Below, piece after piece: positions 1-6,020 of a DNA stretch of 6,032 nt (positions are counted from its first letter, which is position 1; each line of letters opens with the position of its first letter). This DNA is from an uncultured Bacilli bacterium (GTDB lineage Bacteria > Bacillota_I > Bacilli_A > RF39 > UBA660). Both the position numbers and the translations under genes were made by a program. The notes under the pieces were generated by a model, which was not told the DNA's origin, did not search any database, and saw only the letters and a list, made by a program, of their open reading frames with translations. Location of the stretch: the NCBI GenBank assembly GCA_948552115.1, contig CAOWNX010000050.1, positions 1 through 6,032 of the forward strand. The letters run 5' to 3'.

Positions 1-496
1 CTTATAAAGTCACTACCAAAAAGACTTCGAAAATATATTTTGGCTGTTAGACCTTCTCTATTTCCTTCATCTCCATTTTTTACTTCTTTTTTATATTCAT
101 TTAGTTTCGATATTACCATTTCTTCTTTGGTTGTCATTTCTAAGACTCTAATGCTATTTTCAATCTTTTGTTTCACAATTAAATCCCAGTAATCATTTTT
201 ATATTCTTCTTTTAATTGTAATTGATTTGAACATCCAATTGTTTATAATGATAATTATAAGGATAAAGAATTGAAGTGGGCTTAAAAGACTCATCGCAGA
301 TAATTAAAGATATAGCATTTTTTCCAAATTCAGCTAGTAATCTTGCAGTTAAAAGTGTAGTCGCATCTTCTATTAAAACAAAGTTAATATCTTCCAACGG
401 AACTTTGGTTGTTTTTTCTTCTTTTTCGATAACTAAATTATTGTTTTGAAAATGAAGTTTTTCACTTTTCTTTATGATTACCTGTCTATAACCCAT
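1..496 (-). pseudogene. cas1: CRISPR-associated integrase Cas1, 5' part, frameshifted and cut by the window edge
   Basis: Cas1 is the catalytic subunit of the Cas1-Cas2 complex that inserts new spacers into CRISPR arrays. The first frame gives about 89 residues with family features: a start MGYRQVIIKKSEKL, then VPLEDI at 32-37, LIED, and CDESF.P...YPY..HYKQL at 67-87. This closely resembles type II Cas1 N-termini, from memory the type II-C kind. That frame then stops at 212-214. The adjacent frame (-1) continues the same protein from about base 230 to the left edge: NQLQLKEEYKNDYW, then GDEGNREG and AKIYFRSLFGSDF. Glu of NREG (codon 54-56) is the expected metal-binding residue. One missing base between about 225 and 242 explains the break, and restoring it gives the normal family spacing between HYKQL and NDYW. 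I chose ATG 496 because AGGTG lies six bases upstream; GTG 505 is less likely. The gene overlaps the end of cas9 by 11 bp, suggesting coupled translation. It is either a real mutation or an assembly error. Confidence 0.88.
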
Positions 497-3400
497 TAAT
501 TTCACCTAAAATACTTATAGATAATTTTTCTATTTTTTTAATTGTAGAAACGGTAATTGTATATCGAGTTATTAGATTTTGAAAAACGTTATTTTCTCCG
601 ATTAAATCATATCCATCTCCTAATTTACTTTTTACTTCTAATTTCCCTGTTGAAAATCCTACTACATAAGCAATAGACTCTCTACCATCTTTTAATGTAA
701 TTTTGATTAAATCATTTTTTCCTAACATAGAAATCAATTCATAATCTTCTAAAACTTTTTGATAAGGTAAAATAAAATTGTTGCTTCCTTGCGCATATTC
801 TAATTTTATTTTAAACGCATTATCTTTTACTTTGTTATGCTTTTTTATTTTTTGAATTTCAAGGATATCGTAAGCTGCAAAATAAAGTTTTTCATCCTCT
901 TTATTTTTAGATTTGAATACGTCTATTTGATATACTCCACCTTTATCTACATTGCTATTTTGAATCATATGCCCTGTGTTTTTGTATGGTTCATATATTT
1001 TAATTTTACGTATTTCTTTTTTTTCTTTATCATTTGGATTAATTGGATAGTGATTATTGTTTGCTTTTAGAGCAGAAGCACCGTCTTCACAATTACCTAA
1101 CCAATTTCTTATTGCATCAATGATATCTTTGGAACCACTTTTGGAATCAGGAATTTTTTCTAAATCTTTTTTGGTTATTTTTTCTAAAGGTTTTCTAGAT
1201 GTTTTATAAGTAATATCTCCTATATCTTTTATTCCATAATATGTTTCTTGATGCATTGCACCTGATATTTTCGATTTTGCAATAGAAGGAGTTAGGGTAT
1301 GAATATGGTCTAATTCTTTTTTGGTATATGAAAAAGACTTTAATTTGAATTTTAGGTTTTCAATATCTTGTTCATAAACACGTATTTTAGCTTCTTCATC
1401 AAAATTTTTGTATGGTTGTGGGAATTTTAATTTGGCAACGTTATGTTTGGTAAATTGAATATTTTCATTTGCCATTTGTTCTTTTTTATAATCTTCTAAA
1501 CTTATTACATCTCCAGTTATATGATCCACATAATTATCATCGATTTTTTCTAATTCTCCATCATGAATTCTTTTTTCAGTTAATCCATCGATGTATCTAC
1601 TAAATTTTTCATACCGTGTTATTTTTTGCTCTAAGGAAGGAGTGATTGATGCAATGACTAAAGCATCCATAGCATGATGTAAATGATTTTCTCTATCTTT
1701 TTCAATCTCTTGTTTGAAGTTTTCTGGTAAATAATATGTAGGCGAAATATAACTGTGTGTTAACCGGTTAAAGCCCCATCTAGCCCGAAGTTTTGAAGTT
1801 AATGCTCCAGGATATAAATTTACTTTTTCTACATTTAAATAGGCTTTTATAAAAGAGGATAATTCGGTACTAATGTATTTGGTATCATTCAAGTTTTGAT
1901 CTCTCATTTCTCTTGCTAATTCGTCGTCTAATTTACGTAAGAGATAATTATCTTTTTTCTTTGGATTTATATTTAATGAATTAATAAAGGTTTCATATTT
2001 GTTCCATTTTTCGGTATTTCCAAACCATTCAAACGGAGTTTGATTTCTTTTTTCTTGATTTTCCTTAGTTAAAACTAGCGTTTTATTTAAGTAATTATCG
2101 TTAAATGTTCTAGAGTATGGAAGAATATGGTCTATTTGTACTACATTGTTTTGAAATAATTCTTCTATTTTTATTTTTTTCATACTATAAGCACAACATT
2201 CTTTTTGTTCTACCCATAATTTATATTTTAGTAAATCAACACTAGATACTTTTTCTATACTTGTAAAGAAACCCTCTTCTACTAGAAACTTTTTAATTTC
2301 TTTATTTTTTGCTTTTTTCTCTTCCTGTTCTTTTTTGATTTCGTTTCTTTCTTGTCTTGATTTGGCTAGTTCTCTTGCCGTTTCAATATTTATCATTTTT
2401 GGTAAGCCATATTTTTTTATCACGGCATTAATGACTTTACGAGCTTGGGTTAGAGACCTTATTACCCTTTGATTTGTGATATTATTATCTTTGTTAATCG
2501 GAAGTAATAAATCGTATTTTTCTTGATTTTCCGTTGCATTTAAATTGTATCCTAATTCATTCATTGCTTCATCGTATCTTTTACCTTCTAACATCAAAGG
2601 AATCAGCTTTTTTACTAAGCTTGTTGATAACATAATGTGATCTTTAAAATTTGGTAAACTTTCAATAAAATCTTCTTCTAAAAATAATTTATCTATATTT
2701 TCAGATTTTTCCATTTCTTCTTTGATTTCGTCATTTAATTTATAGTTGGTGCAAAATAAAGCTAGTTCGTCTAACATTTCAATATTCTTTTTTTCTTTAC
2801 TAGCTGTTTCTTTACCAAAGGATTTGGTTATTTTTGAAATGAGCTCATGATAGCCTTTTAATTCAAACAATGTTTTGGAAAACAATTTCTTTTGGAAGTG
2901 TTCATTGTACGTTTCTTTCTCAGAATCCTTTAACAAATTTATTTCAATTTTTTGTTCTTTTGGGATATTCCAAAGTTTTTTTAATTCTTCGATAACTTTG
3001 CCATATTCTTTTTTGGTAAGTTGTAAGTCTTTAAATTTTATCTCTTTTTTATTTAGTATGTTGATAACATCTTGATAAGTTACTGTTTTTTTATCAAATG
3101 CTTTATTTAGTAATGTTTGAATTTCTAGATTTGATAATCCCATGTAGTCTTTATTTTCTTCCGTTTTATATCTTAAATTTACTAGTTTGGTTAATGCAAC
3201 AAAAATCTCGGAACTCGGGGCAAATTTTGGAGCTCGTGGTTCGTTATCATACTGACATTTCCCAGTCATTCGTTCAATTAAGTTTCCACCATATTTAGAA
3301 TTTCCTCCTGGTCCTTTGGAATAATGTCTTTGACTTTGCCATATATCTACATATTCTTTTTTGAATGATTCAGAAATTACTCCAAATTTTATTTGTGTAT

Positions 3401-4073
3401 CTAAAACTTTATTAATTTCATCAAGATACATTTCTCTTGTAACAGATATTTTGTAGTCTCCTGCTGAATTTTTAATTTTCTTCGCAAATTTTTCATCTTT
3501 GACATACATTTCAGAAATGGTACGATAATTTTTTTCTTTCATTAATATTTCATTTTCTTTGATAGCACTTTTTACTTTACCACTTTCACTGTCTGAATTT
3601 TCTTCACGGTTAGATTTATATCCTCTTTTTTTTGCATAATGAACTAAAACGATGCATAATTCTTCATTTGTTATTGGTCGATCTAATGCTTCTACTTTTA
3701 ATTGATAAGGATTTGTGGAATGCTTTAAATAATATTTTTCAATCATGTGATTAAATTCTTTGGTTAATTCTTCATTTTTCTCTGAAACTAAATTTGAGTG
3801 TATATTTGTCGTTAAATACCCTGTTTCATAAAGCAAATTTCTTACTCGATCGACACGAAATTCTCTTCTTCTTGTTACTCTTCGTGTTCCTCTTTTTTCT
3901 CTTCGTTCTTTGGCACGACTTTCTCCTGTTTTATCTGTCTCTCCTGGAGGGAAAATTCTACTACCAACATCGATAATTTTACAAGGATTGTCATGCTCGT
4001 CTAATAATAATAATCCCCAACCTACAGAAGATATCCCAATATCCAAACCTAAGATATATTTTGTATTGTACAT
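486..4073 (-). CDS. cas9: CRISPR-associated endonuclease Cas9 (type II), complete, 1195 aa
   Basis: This is the RNA-guided double-strand DNA endonuclease of type II CRISPR-Cas; with crRNA and tracrRNA it cuts invading DNA in the cytoplasm. Visible domains: RuvC-I LGLDIGISSVGWG with catalytic Asp11; an arginine-rich bridge helix at about 52-80; a recognition lobe with the motif HYSKGPGGNSKYGG at 250-263, typical of compact Cas9s; RuvC-II INIETARELA with Glu564; a Lys/Glu-rich linker at 570-600; an HNH domain starting at ECCAYS 625-630, with QIDHILPYSR (Asp648, His649) and Asn672 in KENQEKRN; RuvC-III HHAMDA with His799/His800 and Asp803; and a divergent C-terminal PAM-interacting region from about 1030. 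All nuclease residues are present, so it should be active. It is longer than SaCas9 (1053) and shorter than SpCas9 (1368). Its end (NDLIKI, SILG) also recalls SaCas9. The start is the ATG at 4073 behind AAGAGGT; an upstream in-frame ATG at 4097 falls in the -10 element. The II-A or II-C subtype stays open because genes after cas1 are not visible. Confidence 0.98.
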   Translation of the reverse strand: MYNTKYILGLDIGISSVGWGLLLLDEHDNPCKIIDVGSRIFPPGETDKTGESRAKERREKRGTRRVTRRREFRVDRVRNLLYETGYLTTNIHSNLVSEKNEELTKEFNHMIEKYYLKHSTNPYQLKVEALDRPITNEELCIVLVHYAKKRGYKSNREENSDSESGKVKSAIKENEILMKEKNYRTISEMYVKDEKFAKKIKNSAGDYKISVTREMYLDEINKVLDTQIKFGVISESFKKEYVDIWQSQRHYSKGPGGNSKYGGNLIERMTGKCQYDNEPRAPKFAPSSEIFVALTKLVNLRYKTEENKDYMGLSNLEIQTLLNKAFDKKTVTYQDVINILNKKEIKFKDLQLTKKEYGKVIEELKKLWNIPKEQKIEINLLKDSEKETYNEHFQKKLFSKTLFELKGYHELISKITKSFGKETASKEKKNIEMLDELALFCTNYKLNDEIKEEMEKSENIDKLFLEEDFIESLPNFKDHIMLSTSLVKKLIPLMLEGKRYDEAMNELGYNLNATENQEKYDLLLPINKDNNITNQRVIRSLTQARKVINAVIKKYGLPKMINIETARELAKSRQERNEIKKEQEEKKAKNKEIKKFLVEEGFFTSIEKVSSVDLLKYKLWVEQKECCAYSMKKIKIEELFQNNVVQIDHILPYSRTFNDNYLNKTLVLTKENQEKRNQTPFEWFGNTEKWNKYETFINSLNINPKKKDNYLLRKLDDELAREMRDQNLNDTKYISTELSSFIKAYLNVEKVNLYPGALTSKLRARWGFNRLTHSYISPTYYLPENFKQEIEKDRENHLHHAMDALVIASITPSLEQKITRYEKFSRYIDGLTEKRIHDGELEKIDDNYVDHITGDVISLEDYKKEQMANENIQFTKHNVAKLKFPQPYKNFDEEAKIRVYEQDIENLKFKLKSFSYTKKELDHIHTLTPSIAKSKISGAMHQETYYGIKDIGDITYKTSRKPLEKITKKDLEKIPDSKSGSKDIIDAIRNWLGNCEDGASALKANNNHYPINPNDKEKKEIRKIKIYEPYKNTGHMIQNSNVDKGGVYQIDVFKSKNKEDEKLYFAAYDILEIQKIKKHNKVKDNAFKIKLEYAQGSNNFILPYQKVLEDYELISMLGKNDLIKITLKDGRESIAYVVGFSTGKLEVKSKLGDGYDLIGENNVFQNLITRYTITVSTIKKIEKLSISILGEINGL

Positions 4074-4091
4074 ATTTACCTCTTTTCTTAA

Positions 4092-4105
4092 TGTCATTAT
4101 ATCAT
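4092..4105. repeat. 14-bp direct repeat, copy 1 (cas9 promoter)
   Basis: TGTCATTATATCAT on the plus strand. It is identical to the stretch at 4299-4312 in the promoter region of the regulator-integrase operon. Both copies carry the complement of the extended -10 nonamer TGATATAAT. The copy here covers the cas9 -10, so a protein binding it would be expected to control cas9 transcription. That role is inference. Confidence 0.7.
4096..4104 (-). promoter_or_regulatory. cas9 promoter, extended -10 element
   Basis: On the minus strand the nonamer TGATATAAT is a perfect extended -10 (TGnTATAAT). A -35 at the usual 17-base distance would be AATTTA (4119-4124), which is poor, so the TG extension probably carries recognition. 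Transcription should begin near 4089, leaving a leader of about 16 bases with the GAGGT ribosome binding site at 4078-4082. This placement excludes the upstream ATG at 4097 as the cas9 start. Confidence 0.65.
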
Positions 4106-4282
4106 ATCTTTAATTTGGTAAATTATGGATTTTTTTAACATTTGAAATAGTGTGATATTAGCTTGGTATCTTTTTGGAGAAAATGAGACGTGAATGATAG
4201 ATATGTAAAATTTATAGCTGTTATTAGCAGGAACTTCTCCAACTAATACTATGTCATTGTCTTTTCCAAGAAATACTGTTAC

Positions 4283-4297
4283 GTTGATATAATCAAC
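4283..4297. promoter_or_regulatory. 15-bp palindrome, candidate operator
   Basis: GTTGAT-ATA-ATCAAC is a perfect 6-bp inverted repeat with a 3-base centre. It overlaps the predicted -35 (TTGATA) of the regulator-integrase operon and also contains the nonamer TGATATAAT (4285-4293) reading toward that operon. Its position would suit a repressor site. The ribbon-helix-helix product encoded just downstream is the obvious candidate binder, by inference only. Confidence 0.45.
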
Positions 4298-4312
4298 TTG
4301 TCATTATATCAT
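4284..4312 (+). promoter_or_regulatory. Predicted promoter of the regulator-integrase operon
   Basis: TTGATA (4284-4289), a 17-base spacer and TATCAT (4307-4312) give near-consensus -35 and -10 boxes, with a start expected near 4319 and a leader of about 86 bases. An alternative is the extended -10 TGATATAAT at 4285-4293, which would start transcription near 4300. Both read toward the ribbon-helix-helix gene at 4405; the sequence does not decide between them. Confidence 0.5.
4299..4312. repeat. 14-bp direct repeat, copy 2 (regulator-integrase promoter)
   Basis: TGTCATTATATCAT, identical to 4092-4105 and in the same orientation, 207 bp away. Read on the minus strand it gives another extended -10 (TGATATAAT, 4303-4311) facing cas9, which could start a second leftward transcript near 4296. 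No good -35 accompanies it. Confidence 0.7.
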
Positions 4313-4316
4313 TATA
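4301..4316. repeat. Tandem 8-bp repeat TCATTATA x2
   Basis: Two adjacent copies of TCATTATA (4301-4308 and 4309-4316) overlap copy 2 of the 14-bp repeat. At the cas9 promoter, TCATTATA (4094-4101) is followed by the partial match TCATATCT. Short tandem direct repeats are a known kind of ribbon-helix-helix operator (the omega repressor binds 7-bp repeats), so these are candidate binding units. In A+T-rich DNA such short repeats can also arise by chance. Confidence 0.45.
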
Positions 4317-4404
4317 CTTCTCTTGAAATGTTTGAAGAAGATTGAAAATGAATAAGAGTAATGTAATAGATAGATAGAAAAAAAAGTAAAGGAGTTTGAA
4401 TATT

Positions 4405-4662
4405 ATGGCAAAAAAAATACAACTGAATTAGTAAGAGTTAATATCAATATTCCTGTTAATGTTGTATCTCGGGTAAAAGAATATGCTGAAAGTCTTGGTA
4501 TTAATGTGACAAGCGCTTATATCGTATTATTAAATCAAAGCACTTGACCAAAAAGAGATTATGAATCATTTACCTACAATGTTTACAATGGTATCTGAAT
4601 TACAAAAACTTGGAAACAAAATAGATAATTCAAATGTTAACCTTACTAATTCAAATAATTAG
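4405..4662 (+). pseudogene. Ribbon-helix-helix (CopG/Arc-like) regulator, broken by two compensating frameshifts
   Basis: AAAGGAG (4388-4394) precedes ATG 4405, but the frame stops after eight codons. Adding one A to the run of eight at 4410-4417, and removing one A from the three at 4537-4539, restores an 85-residue protein in one frame from start to stop. It has a basic start MAKKNTTE, a strand LVRVNINIP (9-17), helix A VNVVSRVKEYAESLG (18-32), and helix B starting NVTSAYIVLLNQALDQ (34-49): the pattern of a ribbon-helix-helix DNA-binding dimer. A polar tail follows to residue 85. The stop at 4660-4662 is followed at once by the integrase ribosome binding site, so the two genes form one transcript. 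By position the protein would regulate the integrase or help excision (inference). The two nearby indels of opposite sign in A runs suggest decay or base-calling error. Transcript slippage on the A run could restore only the first shift. Confidence 0.75.
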
Positions 4663-4682
4663 AAAGGTGGTGAAATTTAATT

Positions 4683-5597
4683 TTGTCTACTCAAATTAGT
4701 ACTTTTATTAGTGCTTTTGAGGAATACAAAGTATTTGCAAAAAAACGTCATAAAAAGCAGGGTTATGATACACACATACGAAATATATCTTTACATATTT
4801 TACCTTATTTTAAAGATGTTAAAGATATGCGAAAACTAGTAAAAAAAGATATTATTATTTGGCAAGATAAAATTCTTGATAAAAATTTTAGTAACAGCTT
4901 TAATAGTGGCTTATATTATGCCTTTAGTTCTTTTGTTCAATTTTGTATGGATTTTGGATACATGGAGGAGACCATAGTTCTTAGTGTTTCTAATTTCAGC
5001 AAAAAGATAGAGAAGAAAGAAAAAGTTATTTTCAATTTATTTCAATTTCGAAAGTTTCGTTTTTGCTTAACCGATTATATCGACAAACAGTTTTTCAATT
5101 TTATCTTTTTCTATGGTCCTCGTCCGAGTGAAGCTATGGCACTTCGTTTTACTGATTTAAAAGGTTGTAATGCTACTATTAATCATAGTATAGAACGTAA
5201 AGGTACTAGAACTTTAGATACTCCAAAAAATCAATCTAGTATCCGTACTTTTAAAATATCTATGCTTATGCGTTTTCGTATCTGGAAATTAAAACGTCTT
5301 TATACCAAAAAATGTGGAACTTTTAACGAAGAATTTTTTGTCTTTGGTGGTATGAAGCCTTTAGCACCATCAACGATTGATAGACACATGAGAAAGGCTT
5401 GTGATAAAGCAAAGTTGCCTCATATCACACAACATGGATTCCGACATAGCTATGCTACTCGTTCGATTCATAATCATGTACCGATTGATGTTGTTTCTCG
5501 TAATATGGGACATAGTAAAATATCTATGACTTGTGATGTTTATTTACACCAAGAAAAAAGAATACTTAGTATTCCTTTCCGTAAATTGTTTTTTTAA
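4683..5597 (+). CDS. Tyrosine recombinase / phage-type integrase, complete, 304 aa
   Basis: Site-specific recombinase that would cut and rejoin DNA at attachment sites to integrate or excise a mobile element. An N-terminal helical core-binding domain spans about 1-105, followed by the catalytic domain. The full active-site set is visible: Arg147 in YGPRPSEAMALRF, the beta-hairpin Lys182 in DTPKNQSS, His251 and Arg254 in HGFRHSYATR, His277 in MGHSKISM, and the nucleophile Tyr287 in DVYLH. Length is slightly short for phage integrases but no domain is missing. The start is TTG 4683, chosen because AAAGGTGGTGA (4663-4673) lies nine bases upstream and no ATG is near. It follows the regulator gene by 20 bp. 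The stop is 63 bp from the 3' end of tRNA-His, the expected position for an integrase beside its tRNA attachment site. The protein looks intact although its upstream partner is frameshifted. Confidence 0.93.
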   Translation: MSTQISTFISAFEEYKVFAKKRHKKQGYDTHIRNISLHILPYFKDVKDMRKLVKKDIIIWQDKILDKNFSNSFNSGLYYAFSSFVQFCMDFGYMEETIVLSVSNFSKKIEKKEKVIFNLFQFRKFRFCLTDYIDKQFFNFIFFYGPRPSEAMALRFTDLKGCNATINHSIERKGTRTLDTPKNQSSIRTFKISMLMRFRIWKLKRLYTKKCGTFNEEFFVFGGMKPLAPSTIDRHMRKACDKAKLPHITQHGFRHSYATRSIHNHVPIDVVSRNMGHSKISMTCDVYLHQEKRILSIPFRKLFF

Positions 5598-5627
5598 TAC
5601 CCTGACCGGTTTTAAAAACAATGTATA

Positions 5628-5651
5628 TTTAAACGCTTTTATACGTTTAAA
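5628..5651. repeat. Inverted repeat between integrase and tRNA-His
   Basis: TTTAAACG (5628-5635) and CGTTTAAA (5644-5651) form a perfect 8-bp inverted repeat around an 8-base loop. The related palindrome GTTTT-A-AAAAC lies at 5610-5620. The stems are A+T-rich and no good T run follows on the plus strand, so a terminator is a weak reading. On the minus strand they lie just past the tRNA. Integrase arm-binding sites next to an attachment site are another possibility. No other gene or signal is seen in the 63 bp between the two genes. Confidence 0.4.
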
Positions 5652-5660
5652 ACTTAAAAA

Positions 5661-5690
5661 TGGGGCGAAATATGGGGATCGAACCCATGC
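5661..5690. other. Candidate attachment site (3' end of tRNA-His)
   Basis: Tyrosine integrases often use the 3' part of a tRNA gene as attachment site, and the inserted element rebuilds the tRNA end. Here an intact integrase lies right beside the 3' end (T arm, acceptor strand and CCA) of tRNA-His. I found no second copy of this segment elsewhere in the window, so the exact core and the other end of any element are unknown. The call rests on position only. Confidence 0.4.
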
Positions 5691-5737
5691 ATACCGGAGC
5701 CACAATCCGGCGTGTTAACCACTTCACCAATTCCGCC
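5661..5737 (-). tRNA. tRNA-His (anticodon GTG)
   Basis: The 77-base minus-strand sequence folds as a cloverleaf. G-1 (5737) faces discriminator C73. The acceptor stem GCGGAAT pairs with ATTTCGC with one G-T wobble. The anticodon arm CCGGA-TTGTGGC-TCCGG places GTG at 5701-5703, the T arm is ATGGG-TTCGATC-CCCAT, and the CCA end is encoded. The extra G-1:C73 pair and GTG anticodon are specific to tRNA-His, and the sequence closely resembles Bacillus tRNA-His as I remember it. The gene appears functional despite the neighbouring integrase. Confidence 0.97.
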
Positions 5738-5748
5738 ATGACAAGGTT

Positions 5749-5777
5749 ATCTTAACAAATATTTGATTAAAATGCAA
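5749..5777 (-). promoter_or_regulatory. Predicted tRNA-His promoter
   Basis: On the minus strand TTGCAT (5772-5777), a 17-base spacer and TAAGAT (5749-5754) sit 11 bases before the tRNA. The boxes are only partial matches but the spacing is ideal. It overlaps the divergent promoter of the small membrane protein gene. Confidence 0.4.
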
Positions 5778-5791
5778 TACTATCTTATAAT
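5763..5791 (+). promoter_or_regulatory. Predicted promoter of the small membrane protein gene
   Basis: TTGATT (5763-5768), 17 bases, and a perfect TATAAT (5786-5791). Transcription should start near 5798, just before the ribosome binding site AAGGTG (5801-5806). This makes any start codon upstream of 5814 impossible on this transcript. Confidence 0.65.
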
Positions 5792-5813
5792 TATTATTAT
5801 AAGGTGTGATTAT

Positions 5814-6020
5814 ATGATTTTTAATGTTGTAGAACAAGATTTTGAAGCTTTCTATAACGAAGTTACCACAACGATGAAAGCATATATGGCTGATATTGTA
5901 GATTTTGTACGTTCTATTTTATCTGATTATTTTTCGGATAATACGATTACTGTATTTTTAGGAGCTGCCGTTTGTTTTATTGTCCTTACGATTATTTTGA
6001 AAGCAATTAATCATAAATAA
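5814..6020 (+). CDS. Small single-span membrane protein, unknown function, 68 aa
   Basis: The start is ATG 5814, seven bases after AAGGTG and downstream of a good promoter; the open frame extends further upstream but through the promoter boxes. The product begins MIFNVVEQDFEAFYNEV, has an acidic, probably helical N-terminal half (residues 1-45: EQDFEAFYNEVTTTMKAY, then DIVDFVRSILSDYFSD), and one hydrophobic segment at about 46-66 (ITVFLGAAVCFIVLTIILKAI), ending in the basic INHK. No signal peptidase site is obvious. The charge pattern, acidic before and basic after the span, would suit N-outside/C-inside insertion, though this is uncertain for so small a protein. I do not recognise the family. 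It lies on the far side of tRNA-His from the integrase, so it is probably chromosomal rather than element cargo. Small hydrophobic proteins of this shape also occur as phage coat or toxin peptides, but nothing here supports those roles. Confidence 0.7.
   Translation: MIFNVVEQDFEAFYNEVTTTMKAYMADIVDFVRSILSDYFSDNTITVFLGAAVCFIVLTIILKAINHK

Larger units (their letters stand above)
4097..4357 (-). pseudogene. Possible degenerate coding remnant upstream of cas9, unknown function
   Basis: An open stretch of 67 codons (4300 to 4100, stop 4097-4099) has no usable start codon near its beginning. It translates to a plausible protein-like sequence with alternating hydrophobic residues: VDYINVTVFLGKDNDIVLVG, then EVPANNSYKFYIS and SPKRYQANITLF. 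Just upstream, in another frame (about 4357 to 4304), NLLQTFQEKYNDIMTS reads like a continuation of the same protein, joined by one extra or two missing bases near 4300. I do not recognise the family. The stretch overlaps the cas9 -10 element and the divergent promoter region, so it is not an intact gene today. It could be the eroded edge of a gene removed when the island or Cas operon arrived, or a chance open frame in A+T-rich DNA. Confidence 0.3.

Noticed and set aside
205..245. Programmed frameshift in cas1
   Set aside because: There is no X-XXY-YYZ slippery heptamer before the stop and no obvious downstream structure. I know of no Cas1 that uses one.
497..505. Cas1 start at GTG 505
   Set aside because: The AGGTG ribosome binding site itself overlaps this GTG. 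ATG 496 has proper spacing and matches the usual short Cas1 N-terminus.
4074..4097. Cas9 start eight codons earlier, at ATG 4097
   Set aside because: That ATG lies within the extended -10 element and lacks a ribosome binding site. ATG 4073 has GAGGT five bases upstream, and the family begins a few residues before LGLDIG.
837..4113. Plus-strand open frames inside cas9 (837-1070, 2875-3075, 3098-3298, 3794-3976, 3910-4113)
   Set aside because: They are antisense shadows of the long cas9 reading frame, rich in Phe/Ile/Leu/Ser as expected from reading Lys/Glu-rich codons backwards, and have no convincing start context.
4098..4404. tracrRNA or CRISPR array in the gap upstream of cas9
   Set aside because: There are no repeat-spacer units, and without the CRISPR repeat no anti-repeat can be tested. 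No strong G+C-rich hairpin followed by a T run is visible.
1..5660. Second attachment-site copy of the tRNA-His 3' end
   Set aside because: Reading for the T-arm and acceptor sequence on both strands, I saw no convincing second copy.
5533..5718. Plus-strand 61-codon open frame ending GDRTHAYRSHNPAC
   Set aside because: Its C-terminal half is the antisense of tRNA-His, a well-known spurious translation, and its N-terminal half overlaps the integrase out of frame.
5763..5813. Longer N-terminus for the small membrane protein (TTG 5763)
   Set aside because: This stretch contains the -35 and -10 boxes, and the ribosome binding site fits ATG 5814.
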